A stretch of 64,000 nt of DNA from Planctomyces sp. SH-PL14 (GCF_001610835.1 NZ_CP011270.1:1940001-2004000); one strand, 5' to 3'. Shown: positions 9,377-19,102, counted from the stretch's first letter. The notes: generated from the letters alone by a model not told the origin. Numbers and translations are program-made.

Positions 9377-9479
9377 CAGGGGACGTGGACCTTGCCGCCG
9401 CCGTCGGTTCAAACTCGGATTCGTAATTCTTGACGCACGGGTGTGTTTTGCGCGGGAGGGGCGGATAGGTTCGCACCGC

Positions 9480-9810
9480 GTCCTTGCCGGCACGACTTGA
9501 TAGCTCAAACCCAACGTGCCACGGCAGCCGGGGTCAAGGGGACAACCCCTTGCCGCCGGAGGCACTCCTGTGAGGCCCCGCGGTACACGACGGGCGTCCG
9601 CTTTGTGGTACCAGCGTTGAGGACTCCCTCCAAATACACGGCTCGCTTTGCAATCCCTGCGGGTTGGTGAGGGGGCATACGGCACCGTGTCCGCGTTTAG
9701 ACACGCGCTCCTTCAGACATCTCTCGACGGCCAGGCCTCCGGCGGGCAAAGGGCCCAAAGAACAACACAGGCCCCTCTGCACTCCCCACCAGGGTGCCCC
9801 TGGACCCGGT
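9480..9810 (-). repeat. Intergenic structured element, copy 1
   Basis: A full copy read on the minus strand, filling most of the gap between two convergent genes. Subfamily A (leading CCGGGTCC and a 6-bp first hairpin CCAGGG/CCCTGG). The left-arm hairpin H2 carries the long TGTGTTGTT-containing loop; the right-arm hairpin H3 has the short loop TTGT. The central hairpin pairs TGTCT with GGACA, keeping one pair as G-U. Confidence 0.92.
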
Positions 9811-9909
9811 GATTGGGGCGGCAATCTCTCTGTCGTTCACCTTGCAGAAGACCTCAAGCACAACTGCGTCGGTTGGCGTGAGTCTCGTAGCCCGCCACAG
9901 GAGAACGGC

Positions 9910-11694
9910 TCACCACTCGCCAAGCTCTTCCTGAAGGGCACACCACTTCTCCTCCGCCTCCGTGAGCTGGGTCGCGAGCGTCGTGACCTCCTGATGCAGC
10001 CGCATCGCTTCCTTGGGATCGGTCGCTTCCATCAGCTGGGCGTTGGCCTTCTTCTTCTCCTCGTCGAGGCGGGCAATCGTCTTCTCGACGTTGTTCATTT
10101 CCTTGCGGATCTCCCGCTCCCCCCGGTCCGGCTTCTTGACGACCGCCTTCGCTTTCAGCACATCCTGCGGGGCCTTCGACATCCCCTTGGCCGCCTCCCG
10201 CTCCCCTTCATCAATTTCCTTGTTCACGGCGTACATGTAGGCGTCGTAGTTGCCGTTGTAGTTCACGACCCGCCCGTCGCGGACTTCGATCACGTGCGTC
10301 GCCAGCCGCTTCATGAAGTGCCGGTCGTGGCTCGTGAAGATTACGGTCCCCTTGTAGGCCAGGAGGGCTTCGGCGAGCGAATCGACCGTGTCGACGTCGA
10401 GGTGGTTTCCCGGTTCGTCGAGGATCAGGACCGTGTACTTGGAGAGCATCAAGCCGGCGAGACAGAGCCGGGCCCGTTCGCCCCCCGACAGGACCGAGAT
10501 CTTCTTCTTGATGTCGCCGCCGCGGAACAGCAGCGACGCCGCTCCGTTCAGAATCTCCTGCGTCTTGGTCCCCGCCGGGGCGACCGCTTCCAGGTACTCG
10601 TAGACCGTCTGTTTCGGCGGAAGGCTCGTGTAGACGTGCTGGGCGTAGACGCCGATGTCGCAGCCGTAGCCCCAGCGGACTTCGCCCGAGACGGGTTTCA
10701 GCGAGTCGACGATCGTCCGCAGGAACGTCGTCTTTCCCTGGCCGTTGTCCCCGACGATCGCGGCCCGGGACTGGTGATCGACCTCGACCCCGATCTCCTT
10801 GGCGATCGTCCGCTCCGGATAGCCGATGCTGACGTCGATGCAGCGGAGGGCCGCCCCCTTGCGGGGCTCGACCTGCGGCGGGCGGATGCTGACCGTCGGC
10901 TCGTCGGCGGCGACCTCAACCTCTTCCAGTTTCTCGAGTTGCTTCTCGCGGGACTTGGCCCGCGTGGCGGTGCTCGCCCGGGCCTTGTTCTTGGCGATGA
11001 ACTCTTCGAGGTGCTTCCGCTTGGCCTGGATGCCGGCGTTCACGCGTTCGTCGTGCTCGCGGCGTTCCGCCATGTTCTCGAGGAACGCGTCGATCTTGCC
11101 CGGGAACATCGTCAGCTTGCCGCGTGACAATTCGAGCGTGTGCTGGCAGGTCGCGCCGAGGAAGCCCCGGTCGTGCGAGACGATGAGGCACGCCTGGTCG
11201 TAGTGCCGCAGGAAGTGTTCCAGCAGGATCTGGGTGCGAAGGTCGAGGAAGTTCGTCGGTTCGTCGAGGAGGAGCAGGTTCGGGTCGTGCAGGAGGAGCG
11301 CCGCGAGTTTCACGCGGGTCTGCCATCCGCCGGAAAGTTTGCTGACGGGGCCTTCGAGGTAGGCCCCCTTGATCTCGAATTCGCCGGCGACTTCGCCGCA
11401 TTTCCAGTCGGGCTGGCCGCTGTCCCGCATCAGGAAGTCGAGAACCGTCTCACCCGGCTGAAAGGCGTCGTGCTGGCGGAGGTAGCCGAGCCGGAGTTTG
11501 GGGTGGCGGATGACCTCGCCGCGGTCGAGTTCTTCTTCGCCGAGGAGGACTTTGAGGAGGGTACTTTTGCCCGCTCCGTTGCGGCCGACGAAGCCGACTT
11601 TCACGTCATCCGTGATCGAGCATTCGGCCCCATCGAGGAGGACCTGTCCGCCGTAGCTCTTGTGCGCGTTCCGCACCTGCAACAACACCGCCAT
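9910..11694 (-). CDS. ABC-F family ATPase (Uup/EttA-like)
   Basis: 594 residues with two ABC domains and no membrane segments, the ABC-F plan of ribosome-acting ATPases. Domain 1: Walker A GRNGAGKST, signature LSGGW, Walker B LLLLDEPTNFLD. The linker (about 235-280) is basic and helical, as expected of a P-site tRNA interaction motif. Domain 2: Walker A GDNGQGKTT, signature LSGGE, Walker B LILDEPGNHLD, where the usual Thr of DEPTNHLD is Gly. The last 90 residues form a charged coiled coil as in Uup. The start is the ATG at MAVLLQVRNA; an upstream frame has no domain content. The probable role is resolving stalled ribosomes or assembly; antibiotic protection cannot be excluded. Confidence 0.92.
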   Translation of the reverse strand: MAVLLQVRNAHKSYGGQVLLDGAECSITDDVKVGFVGRNGAGKSTLLKVLLGEEELDRGEVIRHPKLRLGYLRQHDAFQPGETVLDFLMRDSGQPDWKCGEVAGEFEIKGAYLEGPVSKLSGGWQTRVKLAALLLHDPNLLLLDEPTNFLDLRTQILLEHFLRHYDQACLIVSHDRGFLGATCQHTLELSRGKLTMFPGKIDAFLENMAERREHDERVNAGIQAKRKHLEEFIAKNKARASTATRAKSREKQLEKLEEVEVAADEPTVSIRPPQVEPRKGAALRCIDVSIGYPERTIAKEIGVEVDHQSRAAIVGDNGQGKTTFLRTIVDSLKPVSGEVRWGYGCDIGVYAQHVYTSLPPKQTVYEYLEAVAPAGTKTQEILNGAASLLFRGGDIKKKISVLSGGERARLCLAGLMLSKYTVLILDEPGNHLDVDTVDSLAEALLAYKGTVIFTSHDRHFMKRLATHVIEVRDGRVVNYNGNYDAYMYAVNKEIDEGEREAAKGMSKAPQDVLKAKAVVKKPDRGEREIRKEMNNVEKTIARLDEEKKKANAQLMEATDPKEAMRLHQEVTTLATQLTEAEEKWCALQEELGEW

Positions 11695-11810
11695 TGTCGA
11701 TCCACGCTCCGCACGTTCTGAGGAAAGGGGAATGTTAGCGAAGTTGCGGGTGTTCCTTGAGCGGGATCGCATGAAAATTGGTGCCAGAACACCAAAGGAG
11801 CCTCCCTAGA

Positions 11811-12153
11811 ACCGGGTCCAGGGGCACCCTGGTGGGGAGTGCAGAGGGGCCTGTGTTGTTCTTTGGGCCCTTTGCCCGCCGGAGGCCTGGCCGTCGAGAG
11901 ATGTCTGAAGGAGATCGTGTCCAAACGCGGACACCGTGTCGGATGCCCCCTCACCAACCCGCGGGGATTCCAGGGCGAGCGGTGAGTTCTCAACGCCGGT
12001 TCCACAAAGGGGACGTCCGTTGTGTCCCACGGTTCCGCGACGAATATGCCTCCGGCGGCAAGGGGGCCAAAAAAACAACACAGGCCCCCTTGACCCCAGG
12101 CTGCCGTGGCACGTTGGGTTTGAGCAAACAGAGCTGCGCCGGCCAGAACGTGG
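11811..12153 (+). repeat. Intergenic structured element, copy 2
   Basis: A full copy between two divergent genes, subfamily A. It is the longest copy because both arm hairpins (H2 and H3) carry the long loop cassette: TGTGTTGTTCTTT in H2 and its near reverse complement in H3, where the stem reaches 10 bp. The right end is the most diverged of the set (CCAGAACGTGG instead of AAGGACGCGG). Confidence 0.92.
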
Positions 12154-12259
12154 TTAGGCCGCTCCCTCTTGCAACAGCGCGAATCAGAAAAGACAATCTG
12201 TCTGAATCCCTGGGCAGGGATCTCAGAGTGAAGCAGCGGGAAACGTCAGGGGCCTGATC

Positions 12260-15200
12260 ATGATTACTGTCGCCTGTCCGCAATGCGGACTCAGCATCCA
12301 GGCGCCCGAAACGGTGATCGGGAAGAAAGCCCGCTGCCGCCGCTGCCAGACCGTCTTCATCGCAGCCATCGGCGGCGCCCCACCCGCCACACCACCGGGC
12401 TCCGCCACCACCGCTCCAACACCGGATCCCCTGGCCGAACTCGACACCGCCATCGGCGCCCCCGCCGCCGCAACACCCGCCAGCAACAACCTGGACGAAC
12501 TCTTCGGACACTCCGCCCCCGTCGATCCCTCCCGCTCCCCCCCACGTCGGAAGTCGAGCTCGGGCGGCAACCTGGGGATCCTGGCGGTCGGCGTCCTCCT
12601 GGCAGCGGTCGCGGTGGCGGTCTGGCTCTTCCGCCCCAAAGGACCGGAGGGCCAGGCCCAGTCGGTCATGGAGATGCCCCCCCAGACCATCCCGGAAAAC
12701 AAGCTCTACCGGGTCAAGATCGGCGCCGGCGCGGCATCGGAGGACGCCTACCTGGAAATGCTCGACGGTCCGGAGGGGGCCAAGATCGCCGAGTCGGGCG
12801 ACTTCTCCTGGTCGCCCACCGAAGCCCAGGGACCCAACGAATACACGATCGCGCTCGTCACAAAGTCCCGCCGGACGAGCGCCATCACCTCGCGAGTCAC
12901 GCTGCGGCTCATTGTCGAAGAAGTTCCCGAGCCGCCAGTCTTCGACAAGATCGAAGTCGTCAACGCCGTCGTCGGCCAGCCGGTCAGCGTCCGGGTCCAC
13001 GCCCGCGACACCGACCTGCCGGCCGTCCCGGTCGTCTACTCCCTCAAAGGGGAAGCGACCGCCCGGACGCCGGACTTCAATCCCCGGACCGCCGAGGTCA
13101 CCTGGACCCCCGAGTTCCAGGATGCCGGCAAGACGATCTCCGTCATCGTCGTCGCGACCGAGGAAGGGGGAAAGAACCTTTCCGCCGAGCAGGCGATCCG
13201 CTTTCAGGTCCGTCCGCCAGACACGCCCATCGAGCAGTTCCTGTCCCGCTTCCGCGCGACCAAGGCCAGGATCGAGCCGTTCCCGGGATTCGCAGAGTTT
13301 GACCTGAAAGGAGAAACCCACCCCTTCAAGATCAACGGCGAGGAGCTGTACGTCTTCCTCTACGAAGACCCCGCCGCCGCGGAAAAGGAGATCGAGGAGC
13401 TTCGCGGAGACAAGTCGCGGCTCACCGCCGCCGCCCGCCGCGTCGGGACGGGCATCGTCTTCTACCAGCAGGGGAGCGGCATCGCCGCCTACATGGGGGC
13501 CTCGTCGCCGTTCGCCTCGCTGCTGGAGTCGACCCTCGGGAAACCGGTCGTGGAAGCGGAATACTCCGCCGCTCCCATCACGACCAAAGGGCTCGACGAG
13601 TTCGACAAGCAGATCCTCACGATGTTCGACGAGCGGGACCGGCGGTCCAAGTCCCCACGGCTCTTCTCCCCCTTCGAATACACCGAGCTCCGCAAGATCC
13701 GCGCGCAGCAGTTTGAGAAGGAGAACGCCGAGGAGATCGCCAAAGCGTTCGGCGACGACACCGACGCAATGCGGAAGTGGCTCGACGAGCGGTCCGACTT
13801 CAAGGAGTCGCTCTTCCTGGCGTTCGATCCGCACCACGACGATGTCGTAGCGGGCCTCCGCATCGTCAAGGAGCTGAAGGAAAAGTTCCCGAAGCAGATC
13901 GACAAGTACTTGAGCCTCGTCATTGCTACGGCGGTCGTCTGGGACAAGCCGGGGGGCGGCGTCCCGAGCTACGAAGGGCACCAGCGAAGGACCCACAGCA
14001 TCCTGCCGAGCGGCCTCCTGGGAGCGATCGAGAACTTCCAGTACCTCCTGGAAGCGGAACCGGTCATGCAGGGGCGGATCCAGTTCGTCCCCTGGGAGTT
14101 CCTGGTCCACGTCTGCAACCACAAGACGCCCCTCCTCGAACGGCAGTGGGCGGTGGCGAACTACGTCCCCAAGCGGGTCATGTTCGGCAAGTGCTACAGC
14201 GACGTCCCGTACGACTTCCAGATGCTGCAAACGGAGAGCAAAGTCTGCAAGCTGGGGGGGAAGGAGTACACGCTCCCCAACATCCTGAACTTCGGCGGCG
14301 TCTGCGCCATGCAGGCGGACTTCGCCGCGCGGGTCGGCAAGAGCATCGGCGTCCCGGCGGAGTACGTCGGCGGGGCGGCCGCCTCCGGGGACCTGCACGC
14401 CTGGGTCATGTGGATCGAGCTGACCGCCGCGACTCCCACGAACGTCGCGTTCACGCTCCAGTCGCACGGCCGCTACCGCGGGGACCACTACTTCGTCGGG
14501 ACTCTCCGCAGCCCCCAGACCGGCGAGCAGATCACCGACCGTGACCTGGAACGGCGGCTCAACGCGGTCGGAACGAGCGCGTTCAACAAGCGTCAGGCGG
14601 ACCTCGCCATGGAGGCGTACCAGATGGTGAAGAACGAGCGGAAGCTCGACCTCGACGCGCAGCTCGACTACCTGACGCATGTGACGCGTCTCTCCCCCTG
14701 GAACGAGGCCGCGTGGCGCGAAGCGGCCCGGCTTGCCCGCGGACCGACGCTCGACAAGCGGGGCCGGACGGAGCTTCTGGCGGTTCTCAATCAGCTCTTC
14801 TCCACGTTCGCCGCGTTCCCCGACTTCACGCTCGAGATCTTCCCGACGCTGGTCGAGTTCGAGCCGGAAGACAAGACCCGGATCCAGCACTACTACAAGC
14901 TGCTCGACATGTACGCGGCGGCGAACCGTCCCGATCTCTCCTTCGCGGCCCTGCACTACCTGTCGGACATCCTCGTCCAGAACGAACGGCAGACGGAAGC
15001 GATCCAGGCCCTGGCGACGGCGATCAAGAAGTACGCCAACCAGGGGAACTACGTCCCGAAGATGCTCGATCATCTCGAAAAGCTGTGCGAGACGCCGGAG
15101 CACAAGGCGGCGCTCGTCGGCTTCTACGGCGAGTTCCTGCCCCTCGTCCCGACAAAGCGCGGCGACGAATCGAGCAAGTACTGCATGCGGATGTACGAGC

Positions 15201-15286
15201 GGGGAATCGCCAAGTTCCAGGAAGCAGGCCAGACGCAGCTGGCCCAGGTCTATCAGGCCAAGCTCGCGGAACTCCGGGCCAAGTAG
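12260..15286 (+). CDS. Zinc-ribbon membrane protein with transglutaminase-like domain
   Basis: 1008 residues. An N-terminal MJ0042-type zinc ribbon (Cys 6, 9, 26, 29) is followed by a Pro/Ala-rich linker, one TM helix (about 105-124) and two Ig/cadherin-like segments (about 140-320). A large C-terminal region contains NFGGVCAMQADFAARVGKSI (Cys 682) and DLHAWVMW (His 713), with a candidate third residue Asp 742. This Cys-His-Asp order and spacing fit a transglutaminase-like cysteine protease core. The last 250 residues look like helical TPR-type repeats. The catalytic part would be outside the cytoplasm and the zinc ribbon inside. The fold assignment is by eye; no substrate can be named. ATG start, about 107 bp after repeat copy 2. 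Confidence 0.75.
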   Translation: MITVACPQCGLSIQAPETVIGKKARCRRCQTVFIAAIGGAPPATPPGSATTAPTPDPLAELDTAIGAPAAATPASNNLDELFGHSAPVDPSRSPPRRKSSSGGNLGILAVGVLLAAVAVAVWLFRPKGPEGQAQSVMEMPPQTIPENKLYRVKIGAGAASEDAYLEMLDGPEGAKIAESGDFSWSPTEAQGPNEYTIALVTKSRRTSAITSRVTLRLIVEEVPEPPVFDKIEVVNAVVGQPVSVRVHARDTDLPAVPVVYSLKGEATARTPDFNPRTAEVTWTPEFQDAGKTISVIVVATEEGGKNLSAEQAIRFQVRPPDTPIEQFLSRFRATKARIEPFPGFAEFDLKGETHPFKINGEELYVFLYEDPAAAEKEIEELRGDKSRLTAAARRVGTGIVFYQQGSGIAAYMGASSPFASLLESTLGKPVVEAEYSAAPITTKGLDEFDKQILTMFDERDRRSKSPRLFSPFEYTELRKIRAQQFEKENAEEIAKAFGDDTDAMRKWLDERSDFKESLFLAFDPHHDDVVAGLRIVKELKEKFPKQIDKYLSLVIATAVVWDKPGGGVPSYEGHQRRTHSILPSGLLGAIENFQYLLEAEPVMQGRIQFVPWEFLVHVCNHKTPLLERQWAVANYVPKRVMFGKCYSDVPYDFQMLQTESKVCKLGGKEYTLPNILNFGGVCAMQADFAARVGKSIGVPAEYVGGAAASGDLHAWVMWIELTAATPTNVAFTLQSHGRYRGDHYFVGTLRSPQTGEQITDRDLERRLNAVGTSAFNKRQADLAMEAYQMVKNERKLDLDAQLDYLTHVTRLSPWNEAAWREAARLARGPTLDKRGRTELLAVLNQLFSTFAAFPDFTLEIFPTLVEFEPEDKTRIQHYYKLLDMYAAANRPDLSFAALHYLSDILVQNERQTEAIQALATAIKKYANQGNYVPKMLDHLEKLCETPEHKAALVGFYGEFLPLVPTKRGDESSKYCMRMYERGIAKFQEAGQTQLAQVYQAKLAELRAK

Positions 15287-15343
15287 AATCGTTCCGTCGT
15301 TCGTGCTCCAAGACCGAGGGAGAGACGCCGGCTCCGACGTTGG

Positions 15344-15571
15344 CTACAGGAGCTTCAAGAACTCCTCGACCGTCATGCCCGCCTGTCGAATGATGGCGCG
15401 AAGCAGGCCGCGTCCGATCTCTCCTTTCGGGACCGTCAGGCCGGTTGGTGGATCGGGGCGATAGAGAAAGGTGTGGCTCCCCTTTCCCCGTGCCGGAATG
15501 ACCGCAAAGCCAGCTTTCTGCAAAGCGGCGATCACCTCTCGACTCGACAGTGAAGGAAGTTGCGGTGACAT
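15344..15571 (-). CDS. hicA: HicA-type mRNA interferase toxin
   Basis: 75 residues matching the HicA dsRBD-like fold: SSREVIAALQKAGFAV, the catalytic GSHTF motif with His 33, a basic stretch before it, and the C-terminal helix GLLRAIIRQAGMTVEEFLKLL. HicA toxins cleave mRNA on or off the ribosome and are held by the cognate HicB. GGAAGG lies about 5 bases before the ATG. It is the second gene of the pair, 110 bp after hicB, a wider gap than usual, so hicA could have its own promoter. Length and active site are intact, so the toxin is probably functional. Confidence 0.9.
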   Translation of the reverse strand: MSPQLPSLSSREVIAALQKAGFAVIPARGKGSHTFLYRPDPPTGLTVPKGEIGRGLLRAIIRQAGMTVEEFLKLL

Positions 15572-15681
15572 CTCGGCCTTCCGGAAGACGACTCTGGGTG
15601 CCCAACACCAGACGCTGGAAGAGACCAGGCCCCGTTGGTCAGGCTGGTCGACGCCGAGCAGGCGCCTGCGGAAGAAGAAAC

Positions 15682-15906
15682 TCAGACGGCCAGCAATTCG
15701 ACGTCGAAGTTCTCAGCGGGGATCGGTAGACCGACGGCATTGGCCCCTTCTGTCCAAGCGGCGATTGCGTCCTGAATGTTCTCGATCGCTTCGGCTTTGG
15801 TTGCGCCTTGGGAAAGGCAACCGGGAAGACTCGGAACTTCAGCGATCCACCCGCCGTCTTCGCGATCGGGATACAGGACAACCTGTCGGCCAACACGCTC
15901 CGCCAT
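15682..15906 (-). CDS. hicB: HicB-type antitoxin
   Basis: 74 residues with the HicB partial RNase H-like fold: DREDGGWIAEVPSLPGCLSQG, then TKAEAIENIQDAIAAW. HicB binds and blocks HicA. There is no C-terminal HTH or ribbon-helix-helix extension, so this short form may not bind DNA itself, and autoregulation of the pair is unclear. A strong AGGAG sits 9 bases before the ATG. The order hicB-hicA is the less common arrangement. Confidence 0.88.
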   Translation of the reverse strand: MAERVGRQVVLYPDREDGGWIAEVPSLPGCLSQGATKAEAIENIQDAIAAWTEGANAVGLPIPAENFDVELLAV

Positions 15907-15994
15907 CAGACAATCTCCTGGGAACTCTCATCCAGTCTCCCCGCGGCCACATTGCGGGTCAATCCCCATCGTTTTGTCCCACGGCCGAAGTCGG

Positions 15995-17254
15995 TCATCG
16001 CGAGTACCAGACCGCCAGCTTCCCGATGTCCCCCTTCTGGGCCATGAACCGCACGCGGCTCCGGAAGCTCGACGAGCCGAAGATGTCCGCGTAGCCGTGG
16101 TGATGGTCAGCGATCGCCAGCGCCCCCTCGATGTCCACGGCGGTCAGGGCTGTCCGGGACTCGCTCGCCGCCAGCCACCGGGCCAGCCACAGGACGACCG
16201 GGTAGACGAGCGCCAGGCTCCAGAAGCCTTCGACGAACGGAACGCCGTAGTAAGCCGGACCGCAGAAGTGCAGCCCCTGAATCTTGACCCGGAAGTACCG
16301 CGTCAGGATCTCGTCGGTTTCGGCAGGGAGCGGGCCGAACGAGTTCTCCAGCTGAGAGAACGGCACCGGCCGGAACACCGGCTGGAGCGATGGAACGGTC
16401 CCGGTTCCGCGGGTGAACGCGAGCGCCGTCCGCAGCAGCCGCCAGCGGCCGCTCCATCCTGACCGGAGATCGAGCTCCGTATCCTTCCGGGCGTACTGCG
16501 CGCAGAGCAATCGGAAGTTCACCCGCCCCAGGGACGACGGCTCTGCGATCCGGTCGAGCGGCGGCATCTGCTCGGCGACCGCCTGCCGCAGGACATCGAC
16601 CAGCTCATCGACCCGGTCGCCGCGGATCTTGTCAAAGTTCGCCTGGCCGATGTGGGTCACCCACTCGACCGCCTGAACGATCCGGCCCACGAGCGGCACA
16701 CCGCGGTCCGCGAATGTCGCATCGAGCCCCGCCACGAGCCGCCGGAAATCCGGCCACTCCAGATGCGCGCTCTCCGACACCGCGGGAGGCCGCATCTGGT
16801 CCCCCCCTTCGGGAACCACCAGCCGCGCCAGCTCCTTGAGGTCCTTCTCCTGAGCCTTCAGCGTCGCCCCCCGGTTCGAGACGACCGAGGGACAGCTGTA
16901 CCGCAGGCTGACGACGACTGACTTCCCCGAGGGATGAAACGCATACGGGTAGATCCGGCAGGCCAGAGGCTTGGCCGGCTCACCAAACTTGGCGTGGATC
17001 CGGCACAGCCCCTTCTCGTCCAGAAACACGCAGCCGCCGTCCGCCTGATGCGCCAGCCGCGTCCGCCTTCCGCGGAACCAGCCCCCCTCTTTCACGAACA
17101 GCGGACCCGGGACGCCCTCGGCCGCGGTCCACTCCTGCTGTTCGATCCGCGCCCGCTCCTCGGGCGTGATGTAAATCGCATGCTGCCGGCAGCAGCCGCC
17201 GCAGTTGTGGCAGCTCCAGTTCTGGAGCGTCGGCAGGTGGACGGTGATCGCCAT
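15995..17254 (-). CDS. YkgJ/FliB-type cysteine-cluster (zinc/iron-chelating) protein
   Basis: 419 residues. The N-terminal motif CHNCGGCC (from residue 15) and the later cysteines in GGCVFLDEKGLCRIH and PLACRIYPY give the CxxCxxCC pattern of the YkgJ family, thought to bind zinc or an Fe-S cluster and including flagellin N-methylase FliB. The 300-residue C-terminal part is unlike short YkgJ proteins and may hold a hydrophobic segment near WSLALVYPVVLWLARWL. I cannot name a substrate. It begins about 190 bp downstream of the transporter gene on the same strand. Confidence 0.82.
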   Translation of the reverse strand: MAITVHLPTLQNWSCHNCGGCCRQHAIYITPEERARIEQQEWTAAEGVPGPLFVKEGGWFRGRRTRLAHQADGGCVFLDEKGLCRIHAKFGEPAKPLACRIYPYAFHPSGKSVVVSLRYSCPSVVSNRGATLKAQEKDLKELARLVVPEGGDQMRPPAVSESAHLEWPDFRRLVAGLDATFADRGVPLVGRIVQAVEWVTHIGQANFDKIRGDRVDELVDVLRQAVAEQMPPLDRIAEPSSLGRVNFRLLCAQYARKDTELDLRSGWSGRWRLLRTALAFTRGTGTVPSLQPVFRPVPFSQLENSFGPLPAETDEILTRYFRVKIQGLHFCGPAYYGVPFVEGFWSLALVYPVVLWLARWLAASESRTALTAVDIEGALAIADHHHGYADIFGSSSFRSRVRFMAQKGDIGKLAVWYSR

Positions 17255-17448
17255 GAGTCGCTGTCAGCGTCCGCCGCCAGCCAGTGGAATCAGGAGAGGA
17301 GCGAGAGGAAGAGACTGTTCATTGTAGGCCGGCCGCCCGGCGGTGGAGCGATCCATTTGGGAGATCGCTTGCCGGCCCAGCCCGGGTGGAACGCCCGTGC
17401 GGCCGCCAGGGGAACGGTGCGGTCTTTTGGCCCCCGGCCCCCCAACTC

Positions 17449-18963
17449 TCACGTCTTGGCCGCGTGCAGCCGGTGCTCCAGATACGTCGTCAGCTTGGAC
17501 AGCGGGTAGCTCATCATCAGGTACAGACTCGCCGTCACAATCCCGAGCTCCACCACCGCCCCCGTGCTGCGGGCATGGATGTAGTACTCCTTGCTCAGCT
17601 CCACCACCGTGATGATCGAGCAGACCGCCGTGTCCTTGAAGAGGGCGATGAAGTCGTTCGTCATCGGCGGAATCACGATCCGCGTCGCCTGCGGAACAAT
17701 GATCCGCCTGAGCGTCAGCCACCGCGACATCCCCAGCGAAGTCGCCGCCTCCCACTGCCCCTTCGGAATCGCCTGCATTCCCGCCCGGTAGATCTCCGCC
17801 TCGTAGGCGGAGTAATTGATCGCCAGCCCCATAATCGAAGCGGTGAACGCACTGAACCGGATCCCGACCTCCGGCAGCAGGAAGTAGATGGTGTAAAGCT
17901 GCAGGACGAGCGGCGTCCCCCGGACGACTTCCACATAGAACGTCCCCAGCATCCGCAGAGGCGCCGGGCCGTACAGGCGGCAGATGGCGATGATCATCCC
18001 CGTCAGGATCGCCAGCGGCATCGCGGTGACGGACATCAGCACCGTCACCCCCGCCGCGCGGACCAGGAACGGCGTGTACTTCTGCACCACCGCCCAGCCC
18101 CGCGTCGCCTGGAAGGCGTTCGGAGCGTTCGTCTTGCCCGGATCGATCTCCAGCGCTTCCGTCTCCTGCGTGACGTTCCACAGCCCGTACCGGTCGTAGA
18201 TCTTCCGCAGGCTGCCGTCGTTCCGCGCCTCGAGGATGATCTCGTTGATCCGGTTGATGAGGGAGAGGTCCTCCTTCCGCCCCATCGCGACGTAGTAGTT
18301 CTTCCCCACCGGCCGGCCGACCCGCTTCAGCCCCGGGAACCCTTCCTGGAGGTAGAAGGTGACGATCGGCGAGTCCTGAAGATTGGCATCGATCCCGTCC
18401 GCATGGAGCTCGACCGCCCGCATGGCGTCCGTGATGCCGTCGATCCGGACGATCTCGACCTTGTCGCCAAAGTGATCCTGAACGTACGCCTCCGCCGCGG
18501 AGCCCCCCAGGACGACCACCCGCCGCTTCTCGCCGTCGAGCTCCTTTTCGAGATCGGGCCAGTCATTGAGCGTCGCGTCGTCCTTCCGGGCCAGAAGCTG
18601 GAGCTCGTAGATGTAGTACGGGCGGGAAGTCGCGTACCGCTGCGCCCGCTCGGGAGACCACTCGTACCCGTTGAGGACGATGTCGATGTCCCCCCGGTCG
18701 AGCACGTCGGGGAGCTTCTCCCACTGCCCCTGGCGGAACTCCGCTTTCACGCCGAGCTTGGAGGCGATCAGGTCCGCCAGTTCGACCTCGAAGCCGATTA
18801 GCGTGTCCGGGTCGTCGGCCTTGGCGTAAATGAACGGTCCGCCCCCCTCCAGGTCGGCCCCCCAGACGAGCTTTCCGCTCTTGACCACGCGCTCGAGCGA
18901 GTCGTCCGCGGCGACGAAGGTGGCAACGCACAGAAAGGCCAGACCGAACAGACACCGCAGCAT
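17449..18963 (-). CDS. Polar amino acid ABC transporter: fused binding protein and permease
   Basis: 504 residues joining two parts that are usually separate. Residues 1-19 are a signal peptide; about 24-270 are a type 3 solute-binding domain (GKLVWGADLEGGGPFIY, GFEVELADLIASKLGV, RGDIDIVLNGYEWSPER). About 305-500 are a GlnP/HisM-type permease with the coupling EAA loop YEAEIYRAGMQAIPKGQWEAATSLGMS. Fusions of this sort occur in glutamine/arginine uptake systems. The cognate ATPase (GlnQ-type) is not in this window, so it must be encoded elsewhere. Ligand unknown, probably a polar amino acid. The start ATG precedes a clean signal peptide. Confidence 0.92.
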   Translation of the reverse strand: MLRCLFGLAFLCVATFVAADDSLERVVKSGKLVWGADLEGGGPFIYAKADDPDTLIGFEVELADLIASKLGVKAEFRQGQWEKLPDVLDRGDIDIVLNGYEWSPERAQRYATSRPYYIYELQLLARKDDATLNDWPDLEKELDGEKRRVVVLGGSAAEAYVQDHFGDKVEIVRIDGITDAMRAVELHADGIDANLQDSPIVTFYLQEGFPGLKRVGRPVGKNYYVAMGRKEDLSLINRINEIILEARNDGSLRKIYDRYGLWNVTQETEALEIDPGKTNAPNAFQATRGWAVVQKYTPFLVRAAGVTVLMSVTAMPLAILTGMIIAICRLYGPAPLRMLGTFYVEVVRGTPLVLQLYTIYFLLPEVGIRFSAFTASIMGLAINYSAYEAEIYRAGMQAIPKGQWEAATSLGMSRWLTLRRIIVPQATRIVIPPMTNDFIALFKDTAVCSIITVVELSKEYYIHARSTGAVVELGIVTASLYLMMSYPLSKLTTYLEHRLHAAKT

Positions 18964-19102
18964 CCGTCACTCCCGAGAAGATGGATGGCGAGTGTTGTCG
19001 CGGGAAGCGGGGTGATCTGCAAGGGCGTCCCGGCCGGAGCGGCGTCCGTCGGATTGACGCCGCCTCGGGCGCGGCGGGACCACCGTCGTCGCGGCACCCG
19101 CG

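Noticed and set aside
11806-12081. Protein-coding frames inside the repeat copies (e.g. products with GRPLCGTGVEDSP-like sequence)
   Set aside because: The same peptide can be read in several copies, but frames shift between copies, start codons have no Shine-Dalgarno site, and the copies vary by stem pairing rather than codon position. A dN/dS test over all copies would decide.
12085-12130. Integron attC site: GTTGGGT fits GTTRRRY
   Set aside because: The complementary RYYYAAC core is not found at the other end, several copies lack GTTGGGT, and no integrase or gene cassettes are present.
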